A stretch of 64,000 bases of DNA. Source: an uncultured bacterium. GTDB lineage: Bacteria > Elusimicrobiota > Elusimicrobia > Elusimicrobiales > Elusimicrobiaceae. Made by a program: the position numbers and the translations under genes. This document shows positions 43,824 to 51,874 of this stretch, in pieces (the first letter of the stretch is position 1; the number at the start of each line of letters is the position of its first letter). The notes beneath the pieces were generated by a model. That model did no database searches, had not been told where the DNA came from, and saw only the letters and a list, made by a program, of their open reading frames with translations. Location: NCBI GenBank assembly GCA_949291545.1, contig CASEWB010000008.1, forward strand, positions 62,001 through 126,000, read 5' to 3'.

Positions 43824-43995
43824 AAGGAAGTCTGTATAGAGAAAGTTGTTACGGAGTGGGGAACCATCTCTGAACAACGAATTTCTTTATTATGAAAATG
43901 CAACACGGGGCGATGTCTTTCCGACGGCAAGGGGGCATCTCTCCGGGGTGACAAAAAGCCCTAACCAAGCAGTTTTATTTTAATAGGAGGCTTTT
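43824..43995 (+). other. Structured 5' leader of the 1282-aa protein gene
   Basis: The leader contains a first hairpin GTTGTT (43845-43850)/AACAAC (43873-43878), with an inner GAG-TGG..CCA-t-CTC helix closed by GGAA. A second GC-rich element runs from 43907 to 43963, where GGGGC can pair with GCCCT and GATG with CATC. It ends at AGGAGG (43985-43990). The size and layout suit a riboswitch or protein-binding leader. I compared it by eye with the c-di-GMP class I, fluoride and ZTP consensus patterns and found no match. Confidence 0.5.
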
Positions 43996-46900
43996 ATGCC
44001 AGAGGAAAAAAAGAAGGAAAGTTTTACCTTTAGCGATAAGATTAAGAACAGCAAGCCAATTGCCTCTAAATCTTTTGCTAATCGTATTTCCTCCAAAATC
44101 GGGAGCGACGGCAAACCGAAGAAGACTCTCTTTGAGAGAACAAAACGGGATGCGCCGTTCTTCATCGCGGCCTTGGTGGCACTGCTGCTGCTGCCGTTTT
44201 TGTACAAGTACAGCGGCCAGGTGAATGAAGAACCTATGGTTACGCCCGGGAGCGAGGAATCTATATTCGATCCCGAACGGTATGGTTTTGATACGGTTAC
44301 CGGGGATCCGGAAGGGCAGGTGGCTTTGTTCTCCGGACGCGACCCGCTGAGCTGGATTATCACCGGATCCAAATCGACCCAGCCGGAAGAAGATTCGTAC
44401 GATTCTCAAATCTATACCGATCGCAGTGGTATGGACGATTCTTCGTCATACAATGATACCACCGTCGAAGAAAACAATACGAATATCTACAAACAAAATG
44501 CCCCCGCGGCTACGCGTGCGGCATTCCGCCGTGCGGCTACTAAAATTAACCCGCTTGATCCTGCGGGGCTTTCCAGCCGCTCGGGGGGAAAATTGGGTGT
44601 AGGTATGTGGGGCGGCAGCCTGAAAGCCGCAGCTAAAAAAGTAAGTGCGGAAGGCCCGCGCAACAGCCCCAAACCGGTTTCTTTGCAGCCGCTTCAAGCT
44701 GCCGGCAAGCCGAGCCGCACCTATTTTGGTCAAGGCGCTGCGGCGGAAGCCAGACGTTCCAAAGACGCTATGTCTAAAGCCAATGCCATGCAAGCGTTGA
44801 TGGACGCCCAAATGAAACCCATTGAACCCGGCAAAATTGGCGGGTTAGCGGGTGGTTCGTTTGGCCCCGGCGGCGGAAACGGCGACTTGAAACGTTCGTT
44901 TGCTTTTAACGGCAAAGAACCCTGGTGGTGGGATATGATGAAAACGCGCGCCCAGGAAGAATGGAGAGCGAAATTCAACCGCAAATGGGACTGGATTAAA
45001 TGGAAAGATAAACTGTGGCAGAATGTGCTGGGTGGTATCTTTAACTGCGTGGTTATGGGTACCGACGATGGCGCTCCTGGCAAGTTTTTCGGTGCCAAGG
45101 CGGGTGCCGGTTCACCTGCCAAGTGTGGAGGATTGGCACAAGAAGATTGGGAGAAGGCGCATCCGGATGTGCCTTTTGATAAGGATAATTGCCGTTCCTT
45201 CTACGCTTTTAAAGTCAATCCGGACGTGCAAGATCCGTGGAGTGGAAGTTCTGCTAACGAAGTTACGTTGGGCCCCATTGGCCAGCGCTTAGACTGCTTG
45301 AGCGAAGGCTTGGGCGGAGTCTTTTCCAAATGGGCTAAAAACCTGTTTGGCTCGGATAAAGGCGCCTTTGCGGAAACCAACGATTGCAACTCTTTCGCGG
45401 TAAACGGCGAATATGTGGCCAGCTTTTCCAGCACCAAAGGCGGGTGGACTGTCTTGCACTATGTAGTAGGCGTACGGACGAGCGAGCTGCAAAGATATTA
45501 TGATTCGCCTGCTGATGAACAGGCCAAACTGCTGGTGGTTGGTTACATCGGCAACGGACCGACGTTTAACAGCAATATTACGGCAGTAAAAAACCGCAAG
45601 GACTTTGTCCCGCTGTTTATTGAAAGCGTGGCGGTTAAGAACAAAAAAATAGATACTAAAAAATCGCCTACGGCTTCTAATACTAAATTCTCGTATTCTG
45701 GGTATTGGAGAAATGGCGCCAAGAGCGGCGGTTTTACGGCTACTTCGTATGAAGATGCTATGGCCAAGTGTAATGCCTTTAAGTGGCCGACCAATGCGGA
45801 TTGCAGACAAGAAATCAATGCGCAGGCCAAAGATGTAGACAAAGTGAAAAAGATTGCGGCTGTGATGGACGGCGGGCAGATGCCTTCGTACAACGAGCTC
45901 TTGGCTGTGTTTAGAGAAGGCGGCGCGATCCGCGATGCGGTGACGGTGGGCACGAAAGAAAACTTGTCCAAGTCCACCAAAGGCGGCAAGCAAGGCAAAG
46001 ACTGGGTAACCGGTGCGCGCTGCCCGTATCCGTTAGCGCGGGTGAGCTGCGATTATTATGCCAATATCTCTAATCAAACGGGCAAAATGACCTCCAGCGG
46101 TTGGCCGTTTGCTCACTTGAGCTTTGCCAACGGTATGACGGGGGCTGACGCCTATAATAAAATGAAGAGCCGCTTCTTCATTTCGTATACGGTGCAGGGG
46201 GAAGATAATTCCCAGCCTTCGGCTATGACGACGTTGAATGACTCCACTAAAGGACAGTGGTATCCGATTCCGCACCAGAATGTCCGCCCGTACAAAGGTT
46301 CCTGGAGCCAGGAAATGGACGGAGCCGGTTTTGTGACCACCAACCTGGGGACGGAACGGACGGATCTGCCGGGTAAAGGAGACGATTACCAAATTGTTGC
46401 TACGGCGCCTGTTATCCAGACGCTCAAAGATGCTGGCAAACGTGTAATTGTAACGTGGGAAGTGCGCCAGTGCAACAACATGCTGGTGGACGGAAGCTCT
46501 ATCACGCAGGGCGGCTGCAACAAAGGCAATATTGCCTTGAGAGACAAAGATGGAAACGTAACGAGCATTGCCGGCCAGGATAAACCGGGCAGTGTGGTCA
46601 GCCAAGTAACCTGCGTCTACTTTGATGGTACGGAGCCGATCGGGTTTCAGGTGGATATTGAAAAAGAACCCGAACCGGCCCCGGAACCGGAGCCCATTAA
46701 AGAGGAACCCGGCAAAACCATCTTGGAATTGGCTAACGTAATGAACGGGAAAAAAGGGATTCAGGACCGTTATGATACGGAACGCTCCAACTTGCTGACG
46801 CTGCCCGACTTTACCGTATACGGCAGAGGTGGTGCGCAGCCGCTTTCCAGTGCGTTGGCTACGAAAAACTGCTTGGATGTGGGTAATACCCGCAGATCTG

Positions 46901-47844
46901 GCAAAGGAGCTGCTGTGATGTTTAACCAATCGGAAAGTAAAAACTACATCAACAGCGTGCTCTCCGCCGCTAACGCCAGCCAAACGTTTACGGCTGCCAA
47001 TGCGCAGTTCCAGCATAATGGGACGGTCAGCGTTCCGCAGTTAGTGGACGCCATGACAATTGCGTATTCGCGCGATCCGAATGCGCAAGTGCCGAAAAAT
47101 GTGGTGTGTGCTTTAGCTAAGACCATTGCGTATAACTCCTACGATCCTCAAATGTTAAGAACGAAAGAGGTTTGGAGAAATACGTTCGGCGCGTTTGCCG
47201 CCTATATGGGGCCGGATTCTTCGTATTATCCGACGCGCTTTACCTATACGTCTAATGGCAGTAAAATTGTAGACCGCCGCTTTTTAGGATGCGGCGAAGC
47301 TACCGGCGCTAATGGCCACTTTGTGGCGCAGAAAGCCGTGCGCCCGTATCATTATGGGCGTTATAACTGGAACCACTTAAAAATTGGCGATCAACAGGGA
47401 ATTAATCCTTACGCCGGTTCCACGGGGCGCGATTCGTACTTGAACGAATTGACGAAGGGCGGCTGGGCCAAAGACGGCTTTAACCCCAGCACTTATCCGT
47501 TGCGTAGCCTTGCATCGGGTATTGGTTTCCAACAGCGGCAAAGGGTGACGGCTGAAGAACTGAAACAGACGAAAACCACCACGATTGACGACTATAACCG
47601 TCAGATATACATCAGCCACGCTGGAAGCTTGTTCAACGAATCGGATACCTCTTGCGGTTTGTCGGGCAATATGCCGGTATCGGAAGCCCTGGAATATGTG
47701 GGTGCTGTGTGTATCAATGGCAAAAACGCCAAACCGAGCAACGGAAATGATACCGCTTGCGGTACTCAATATAGACCTTCTGATATTCCGGGTATTGCCG
47801 GAGGCCGTGTAGAAGGGGAAAGTGTTGTAGAAGCAATAGAGTAG
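43996..47844 (+). CDS. Unknown 1282-aa membrane-anchored envelope protein
   Basis: This is the largest of the unknown block. A basic cytoplasmic N-terminus (about 1-50) precedes one membrane helix (about 51-68, APFFIAALVALLLLPFLY), and about 1200 residues follow outside. A linker region with RRSKDAMSKANAMQALMDAQ (about 254-273) recalls the RSADAA blocks of the paralogue pair. A Trp-rich segment (KEPWWWDMM, KWDWIKWKDKLWQN) lies near 310-350. Later come a Pro/Glu linker (about 889-906, EPEPAPEPEPIKEEP) and a C-terminal domain with scattered Cys. No enzymatic motif is recognised. It has its own promoter, leader and terminator. Confidence 0.8.
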   Translation: MPEEKKKESFTFSDKIKNSKPIASKSFANRISSKIGSDGKPKKTLFERTKRDAPFFIAALVALLLLPFLYKYSGQVNEEPMVTPGSEESIFDPERYGFDTVTGDPEGQVALFSGRDPLSWIITGSKSTQPEEDSYDSQIYTDRSGMDDSSSYNDTTVEENNTNIYKQNAPAATRAAFRRAATKINPLDPAGLSSRSGGKLGVGMWGGSLKAAAKKVSAEGPRNSPKPVSLQPLQAAGKPSRTYFGQGAAAEARRSKDAMSKANAMQALMDAQMKPIEPGKIGGLAGGSFGPGGGNGDLKRSFAFNGKEPWWWDMMKTRAQEEWRAKFNRKWDWIKWKDKLWQNVLGGIFNCVVMGTDDGAPGKFFGAKAGAGSPAKCGGLAQEDWEKAHPDVPFDKDNCRSFYAFKVNPDVQDPWSGSSANEVTLGPIGQRLDCLSEGLGGVFSKWAKNLFGSDKGAFAETNDCNSFAVNGEYVASFSSTKGGWTVLHYVVGVRTSELQRYYDSPADEQAKLLVVGYIGNGPTFNSNITAVKNRKDFVPLFIESVAVKNKKIDTKKSPTASNTKFSYSGYWRNGAKSGGFTATSYEDAMAKCNAFKWPTNADCRQEINAQAKDVDKVKKIAAVMDGGQMPSYNELLAVFREGGAIRDAVTVGTKENLSKSTKGGKQGKDWVTGARCPYPLARVSCDYYANISNQTGKMTSSGWPFAHLSFANGMTGADAYNKMKSRFFISYTVQGEDNSQPSAMTTLNDSTKGQWYPIPHQNVRPYKGSWSQEMDGAGFVTTNLGTERTDLPGKGDDYQIVATAPVIQTLKDAGKRVIVTWEVRQCNNMLVDGSSITQGGCNKGNIALRDKDGNVTSIAGQDKPGSVVSQVTCVYFDGTEPIGFQVDIEKEPEPAPEPEPIKEEPGKTILELANVMNGKKGIQDRYDTERSNLLTLPDFTVYGRGGAQPLSSALATKNCLDVGNTRRSGKGAAVMFNQSESKNYINSVLSAANASQTFTAANAQFQHNGTVSVPQLVDAMTIAYSRDPNAQVPKNVVCALAKTIAYNSYDPQMLRTKEVWRNTFGAFAAYMGPDSSYYPTRFTYTSNGSKIVDRRFLGCGEATGANGHFVAQKAVRPYHYGRYNWNHLKIGDQQGINPYAGSTGRDSYLNELTKGGWAKDGFNPSTYPLRSLASGIGFQQRQRVTAEELKQTKTTTIDDYNRQIYISHAGSLFNESDTSCGLSGNMPVSEALEYVGAVCINGKNAKPSNGNDTACGTQYRPSDIPGIAGGRVEGESVVEAIE

Positions 47845-47859
47845 TAAAGGTTTTATGAA

Positions 47860-47892
47860 ATCCCCGGGAGTTTTCTCCCGGGGATTTTTTTG
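47860..47892 (+). terminator. Rho-independent terminator ending the Tad locus
   Basis: A perfect 11-bp stem ATCCCCGGGAG/CTCCCGGGGAT with a TTTT loop is followed by seven or eight T residues. Confidence 0.95.
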
Positions 47893-47970
47893 CCCTTTTT
47901 GAGGGGTTACTTGTCGGCCCGGGCCGTTCTGGGGGGCAGAACTGCTGTGCTGGAGCGGCTGCAAACTGGT

Positions 47971-48000
47971 TTGCGCAGTTTCCCGCTTTTTATTTATCAT
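47971..48000 (+). promoter_or_regulatory. Promoter of the TPR gene, leaderless layout
   Basis: TTGCGC (47971-47976), an 18-nt spacer and TATCAT (47995-48000) are followed by six nucleotides and the ATG. Transcription would start at or next to the start codon; there is no ribosome binding site. Confidence 0.55.
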
Positions 48001-48006
48001 ATACAT

Positions 48007-49698
48007 ATGAAAGCAAAACGTCTTATTTTTACGGTAGGCTTGGCGGTGGGAACCTTTTTGGGCACCGCGCCGGACGCGTGGGCTTTGTTCCCGTTTTCTT
48101 TCCGCAAGCAAGAAGTAAAAACCGATTATTCCCAAACGGTGTGGGACCGCATTATGCTGGAGCAATCCGTCACCGATATGCGCCGCGGTATGAGCGAAAT
48201 GGCCCAAGCCAAATACCGCGAAGCTTCCAACAGTTTTGCTAAAGCTGTTATCAAAAATTCCAAGGACCCGATACCCTATTTGTTGTTAGGGGCCTCCCTG
48301 TACTGGACGGGGCAAGTGGACGATGCTATCAGCGAATACAACGAAGCACTCCGCCTGGACCCTCAAAACGCGATGGCCTATCAACTGTTAGGTATTGCCA
48401 GCGGTTGGAAAGGGGACGTTCCGCTGGCGCAAGAGTATTTTTTGAAAGCCAACGCGCTGGACCCCAACAAAGCCGATACGCATATGAACCTAGGGTCTAC
48501 TTATGCCGTGCAGCTTAACTTGGATAAGGCTTTGGAACATTTCCGCCGCGCTACCGAGCTGGCCCCGCGCGAACCGCTGTACCATTACCAATTAGGCACG
48601 CTTTATGAATCTATGGGGCGCGATGCCCAAGCGGAAGATTCCTTTAAAAAGGCTTTAAGCTTGTTCCCTTATTACGAGGACGCCCAACTGAGTTTAGGCG
48701 CTTTGTATGAAAAATTAAACCGCCCCAAGGACGCTTTGAAATACTATAAAAAAGCCGTCCGCACCAAACCCGGCGATTATGTGGCCCGTTTGCGCTATGC
48801 CTTTCTGCTGGTGCGGCAGGGGGAAGTGGAAAAAGCGCGTGAAGTGATAGAGGAAGCTTTTTCCATTACCCGTTTTAAGGCGGACGGGCTGGCTTTAAAC
48901 GCCGTTTATCGCGCCAGCGGAAGCACGGCCGAAGCTTTCCGCAAACAAATCCAACAGTTTAAAGACAGCTTGGAAAAAGTATCTCCCTCCAAAGTGGTAA
49001 ATGTGGAAGTGACGTTGGAATTTAACCCTGTATCCCAGCCGGACGCTTCTTCCGCGCGCCGGGCTTCTACGTTCGAAGAAGCCTACCAGCGTTTGCGGGC
49101 CGAAGGAACCCCGGGGCAGGAGCAGGCCTCCCAGTCTTTTAAACGTGTGTTTTCGTTGGCGGAGGGGGACGCCGCCCAACGCAAAAAACAGATAGAAGAA
49201 TTTGTTTCCGGGCTGGAACAAGCGGTCCAACAGGTGGCCGGAAAGTACAATATCAGTATGTCGCTGCAAGGGCGCACCTTGGATTACAATGCTCCTTTGG
49301 CGGTTACGCAAGATAACACTGCTGCGCCTAAAGCCGTGTATGACCCGCGCATAGTGGGTAATGATATGGGCCTTTGGGTGATGGGGCGCAGCTGGCTGGC
49401 GTTTGTGGAAGAAGCTAGCGAGGAATTGGCCAACTATACACAATGCCCGGCGGACGATACTTGCGCCTTGCTGGCAGGCTTGGCGGCTTTGGCGCGCGGA
49501 AACGCCGCGGAGGCGGAGGCCTCTTTCCAGCAGGCGGTTGCTGCTTCGCCGCAGGACCCGTTGGCTTTCCTGGGGTTGGGTACGGCTTGCGTGGTGGGGG
49601 GCGAAGACGCCCAAGCAAAAAAATATTACGAGCAGGCTTTGCAGGTGCAGCCCAAGAACAAGGTAGCCGCACGCAATTTAAAAATTTTAGCGGATTAG
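48007..49698 (+). CDS. Exported TPR-repeat protein
   Basis: This 563-aa protein has a signal peptide (about 1-28). An array of about seven consecutive TPR units runs from about 55 to 300 (for example DDAISEYNEALRLDPQNAMAY, DKALEHFRRATELAPREPLYH, DALKYYKKAVRTKPGDYVARL). A low-similarity middle region contains TLEFNPVSQPDASSARR. Two more TPR units close the chain (..EAEASFQQAVAASPQDPLAF, QAKKYYEQALQVQPKN). The ATG at 48007 is chosen because it begins the signal peptide and follows a -10 box. A longer in-frame start at 47890 would fall inside the preceding terminator's T-tract. Confidence 0.85.
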   Translation: MKAKRLIFTVGLAVGTFLGTAPDAWALFPFSFRKQEVKTDYSQTVWDRIMLEQSVTDMRRGMSEMAQAKYREASNSFAKAVIKNSKDPIPYLLLGASLYWTGQVDDAISEYNEALRLDPQNAMAYQLLGIASGWKGDVPLAQEYFLKANALDPNKADTHMNLGSTYAVQLNLDKALEHFRRATELAPREPLYHYQLGTLYESMGRDAQAEDSFKKALSLFPYYEDAQLSLGALYEKLNRPKDALKYYKKAVRTKPGDYVARLRYAFLLVRQGEVEKAREVIEEAFSITRFKADGLALNAVYRASGSTAEAFRKQIQQFKDSLEKVSPSKVVNVEVTLEFNPVSQPDASSARRASTFEEAYQRLRAEGTPGQEQASQSFKRVFSLAEGDAAQRKKQIEEFVSGLEQAVQQVAGKYNISMSLQGRTLDYNAPLAVTQDNTAAPKAVYDPRIVGNDMGLWVMGRSWLAFVEEASEELANYTQCPADDTCALLAGLAALARGNAAEAEASFQQAVAASPQDPLAFLGLGTACVVGGEDAQAKKYYEQALQVQPKNKVAARNLKILAD

Positions 49699-49708
49699 AT
49701 GTTTTTCT

Positions 49709-50476
49709 ATGCAAAAATACGGACAGCATTTTTTAGTTAGTGAAAGTATCATTAGCCAAATTGTGGATGCGGCGCTGGTGCTGCGGGCGGAAAATTTGCT
49801 GGAAATCGGCCCCGGAAAAGGCGCCCTTACCCAACAGCTGATTGCCCGCGGAGAAAAAAATTTTACGGTGGTGGAAATTGACCCGGCTATGGTGGATTTT
49901 CTGCAGCAGCATTTGCCCAAACAAGCCGGGGTGCGCGTATTGCAGCAGAACTTTTTGCAGGCGGACTTGTCCCAATTAGCCCCTAAGCCGACGCTGTTTG
50001 TAAGCAACTTGCCCTATATTGATGCGGCCGATATTTTGGATAAAACGCTTGCTTGGCCTTTTTTCCAAGCGGCGGTGTTTATGTTTCAAAAAGAGCAGGC
50101 CCAGCGTATCCGCGCCCGTGCGGGGGAGGAATTCTATGGCCCCTTGTCCATATTTTCCCAGCTGCGCGCGCAAATAAGCCCTATTTGCAAGGTTTCGCGC
50201 GGCTGCTTTAATCCGCCGCCCAAAGTGGAAAGTATGGTGCTTGCCTTCCAAAAACGCGCGCTTTGGCCGGTACCGGCGGGCGAATGGCCCCGGTTTAAAA
50301 AATTAGTCAATGCGGCGTTTTTACACCGCCGCAAAACGCTGTTTAATTCGTGGGCGCTGTGCGGGTACGATAAACAAAAAATCCAACAGGCGTTGGAACA
50401 ATGCGGCGTGGCCCCGACGGTGCGGCCAGAACAGGTGCCGCCAGAAACGTACGTTAAGTTGTTGGGATTATTATAA
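49709..50476 (+). CDS. rsmA: 16S rRNA dimethyladenosine transferase (KsgA)
   Basis: RsmA dimethylates two adjacent adenosines in helix 45 of 16S rRNA during 30S maturation. The N-terminal QHFL is at residues 6-9, SAM-binding motif I EIGPGKG at 32-38 and catalytic motif IV NLPY at 100-103. The C-terminal domain includes FNPPPKVES and FLHRRKTLFNS. The length of 255 aa is normal to slightly short. Its 3' end overlaps the convergent formimidoyltransferase gene by 6 bp. Confidence 0.95.
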   Translation: MQKYGQHFLVSESIISQIVDAALVLRAENLLEIGPGKGALTQQLIARGEKNFTVVEIDPAMVDFLQQHLPKQAGVRVLQQNFLQADLSQLAPKPTLFVSNLPYIDAADILDKTLAWPFFQAAVFMFQKEQAQRIRARAGEEFYGPLSIFSQLRAQISPICKVSRGCFNPPPKVESMVLAFQKRALWPVPAGEWPRFKKLVNAAFLHRRKTLFNSWALCGYDKQKIQQALEQCGVAPTVRPEQVPPETYVKLLGLL

Positions 50477-51439
50477 AACGTCTTGCAGACGATATTCCAA
50501 AATCCGCTCGCGTAAGTTAAACGGGCGGATTTTATTTAGCCCTAAACGCGTAACGGCGGTTTCCAGCAAGGCGGCGGTAGCGGTTTCCGCCGGCGCATAA
50601 AATCGGCCCGCTTTTAAAAGAGCTTCTTCCGGGGCCAGGCCGATAAGCTCGCTCCCCGTTGCGGTTAATCCGCGTTTTTGCGCTTCTTGCTGGCAGGCTT
50701 CAAAGGCCTGCGCCAACCCGGTTTGGTGGTAGTCCGTCAGATTAAAAGACACTTGCGCCGCTTGGTAGCCAGGCATCAGCCAGCCGATCGCTTTTACGGC
50801 AGGGAGCCCGCCGTTTTTCTCGCGCAGCACCGCTGCGATTTCTTTGGCGGCGGAAACTTCTTGCGTGTTTAGCGAAACATTAAACGCCAATAAAAAATTC
50901 CGCGCACCTATGACGCTTGCCCCCGTGCGGGCCACTTGCGCGTCAAATTGGCGCGGCCCCAAGTCGGGCGGCAACTGCAACATTTTTTGCGGCAGGCTTT
51001 CGTATTCCCCGCGGCGGATAAACGCCAGGTTTTTCCGCTCTTTATGGGCGGCATTGGCTTCGTAAAAATAAATGGGGAGGTGCAGCTCGGCGGCGGCTTG
51101 CTTGCCCAGCAGGTGCGCTTGGGCGGCGGCTTCGTCCAGCGTCATATTTCGCACCGGTACAAAGGGGCACACGTCCACGGCGCCAAGGCGCGGGTGCGCG
51201 CCGTGTTGGGTGCGCATATCTAACAGTTGGGCCGAAACCTGCAGCAAAGCAAATGATGCCTGCCTTACTGCTTCCGGAGGGCCAGCCAACGTAAGCACGG
51301 TGCGGTTGGCGTCTTGATTGGAGTCAACATGCAGCAGTTTTGCCTGTGGGGCAGCCCCCCGCACCCGCTGGACGATTGCCCGCACTACATCTGCCCGGCG
51401 GCCTTCAGAAATATTTGGCACGGCTTCCATTATTTTCAT
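50471..51439 (-). CDS. ftcD: Glutamate formimidoyltransferase (histidine degradation)
   Basis: This enzyme transfers the formimino group between N-formimino-L-glutamate and tetrahydrofolate. The 322-aa protein corresponds to the transferase half of FTCD without the cyclodeaminase half, a form known in other bacteria. It starts MKIMEAVPNISEGR. The active-site region MRTQHGAHPRLGAVDVCPFVP places conserved His at 79 and 82. Only this gene is on the minus strand in the region. The ATG at 51439 is preferred to the TTG at 51469. A TATAAT lies six nucleotides upstream, suggesting a leaderless transcript. No other hut genes are visible. Confidence 0.92.
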   Translation of the reverse strand: MKIMEAVPNISEGRRADVVRAIVQRVRGAAPQAKLLHVDSNQDANRTVLTLAGPPEAVRQASFALLQVSAQLLDMRTQHGAHPRLGAVDVCPFVPVRNMTLDEAAAQAHLLGKQAAAELHLPIYFYEANAAHKERKNLAFIRRGEYESLPQKMLQLPPDLGPRQFDAQVARTGASVIGARNFLLAFNVSLNTQEVSAAKEIAAVLREKNGGLPAVKAIGWLMPGYQAAQVSFNLTDYHQTGLAQAFEACQQEAQKRGLTATGSELIGLAPEEALLKAGRFYAPAETATAALLETAVTRLGLNKIRPFNLRERILEYRLQDVL

Positions 51440-51445
51440 ACAATC

Positions 51446-51451
51446 ATTATA
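51446..51451 (-). promoter_or_regulatory. -10 box immediately upstream of the formimidoyltransferase gene
   Basis: On the minus strand a perfect TATAAT is separated from the ATG by six nucleotides (GATTGT). A matching -35 is not clear. There is no well-spaced ribosome site, so a leaderless mRNA is possible. Confidence 0.45.
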
Positions 51452-51496
51452 CCCCTTTTGCTCACGCAAACTTTAAAAATAATTTTTTTAAAACTG

Positions 51497-51527
51497 TTGT
51501 GTCATTTCCGCCGATTTATAGTATAAT
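51497..51527 (+). promoter_or_regulatory. Promoter of the cold-shock gene
   Basis: A perfect -10 TATAAT (51522-51527) has a weak -35 (TTGTGT at 51497 with a 19-nt spacer). The predicted start near 51534 coincides with the first base of the hairpin described next. Confidence 0.6.
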
Positions 51528-51533
51528 AATTGT

Positions 51534-51558
51534 AGGTACTTATTAAGTTTAAGTACCT
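51534..51558 (+). repeat. Perfect inverted repeat at the 5' end of the cold-shock mRNA
   Basis: AGGTACTTA (51534-51542) and TAAGTACCT (51550-51558) form a 9-bp hairpin with a 7-nt loop. It lies exactly at the predicted transcript start, so it may protect the mRNA 5' end or respond to temperature; alternatively it is an operator. Confidence 0.65.
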
Positions 51559-51588
51559 GATAATTAACAAAAGGAAGTAAATAGTAAA

Positions 51589-51792
51589 ATGCCTAAAGGA
51601 AAAGTTAAGTGGTTTAATGACCAAAAAGGTTACGGTTTCGTGACCCCCGAAGACGGTTCTAAAGATCTCTTTGTTCACTATCAGGAAATTCAGGGCGACG
51701 GTTTCAAAACCTTGGCCGAAGGCCAGGAAGTGGAATTCGAAGTCGTGGAATCCGAAAAAGGCCCCAAGGCCGTGAAAGTCGTCAAACTGTAA
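51589..51792 (+). CDS. Cold-shock domain protein
   Basis: This 67-aa single-stranded nucleic acid binding protein of the CspA family acts as an RNA chaperone. It has [15 protein letters not shown] (RNP1 at 13-18) and DLFVHY (RNP2 at 26-31). It is followed by its own terminator, so it is monocistronic. AAGGAAG lies upstream of the ATG with a spacer of about 11 nt. Confidence 0.97.
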   Translation: MPKGKVKWFNDQKGYGFVTPEDGSKDLFVHYQEIQGDGFKTLAEGQEVEFEVVESEKGPKAVKVVKL

Positions 51793-51809
51793 TTTTTGAA
51801 AGACTTTTA

Positions 51810-51843
51810 AAAAGCCCTGAGCCAATGGTTCGGGGCTTTTTTC
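51810..51843 (+). terminator. Rho-independent terminator of the cold-shock gene
   Basis: A 14-bp stem with G-T pairs (AAAAGCCCTGAGCC / GGTTCGGGGCTTTT), a 3-nt AAT loop and a T-tract. Confidence 0.9.
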
Positions 51844-51874
51844 TGCCCTGTTGCAATAGGAGGAAAAAATTGCA

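Noticed and set aside
43907..43963. Class I c-di-GMP (GEMM) riboswitch in the leader of the 1282-aa protein gene
   Set aside because: Only a loose AAAAGCCCTAACC resemblance; the conserved tetraloop-receptor and CACGCAAAGGGCAAA-type segments are missing.
47890..48006. Longer TPR protein starting at 47890
   Set aside because: That start lies in the T-tract of the preceding terminator and precedes an obvious signal peptide at 48007.
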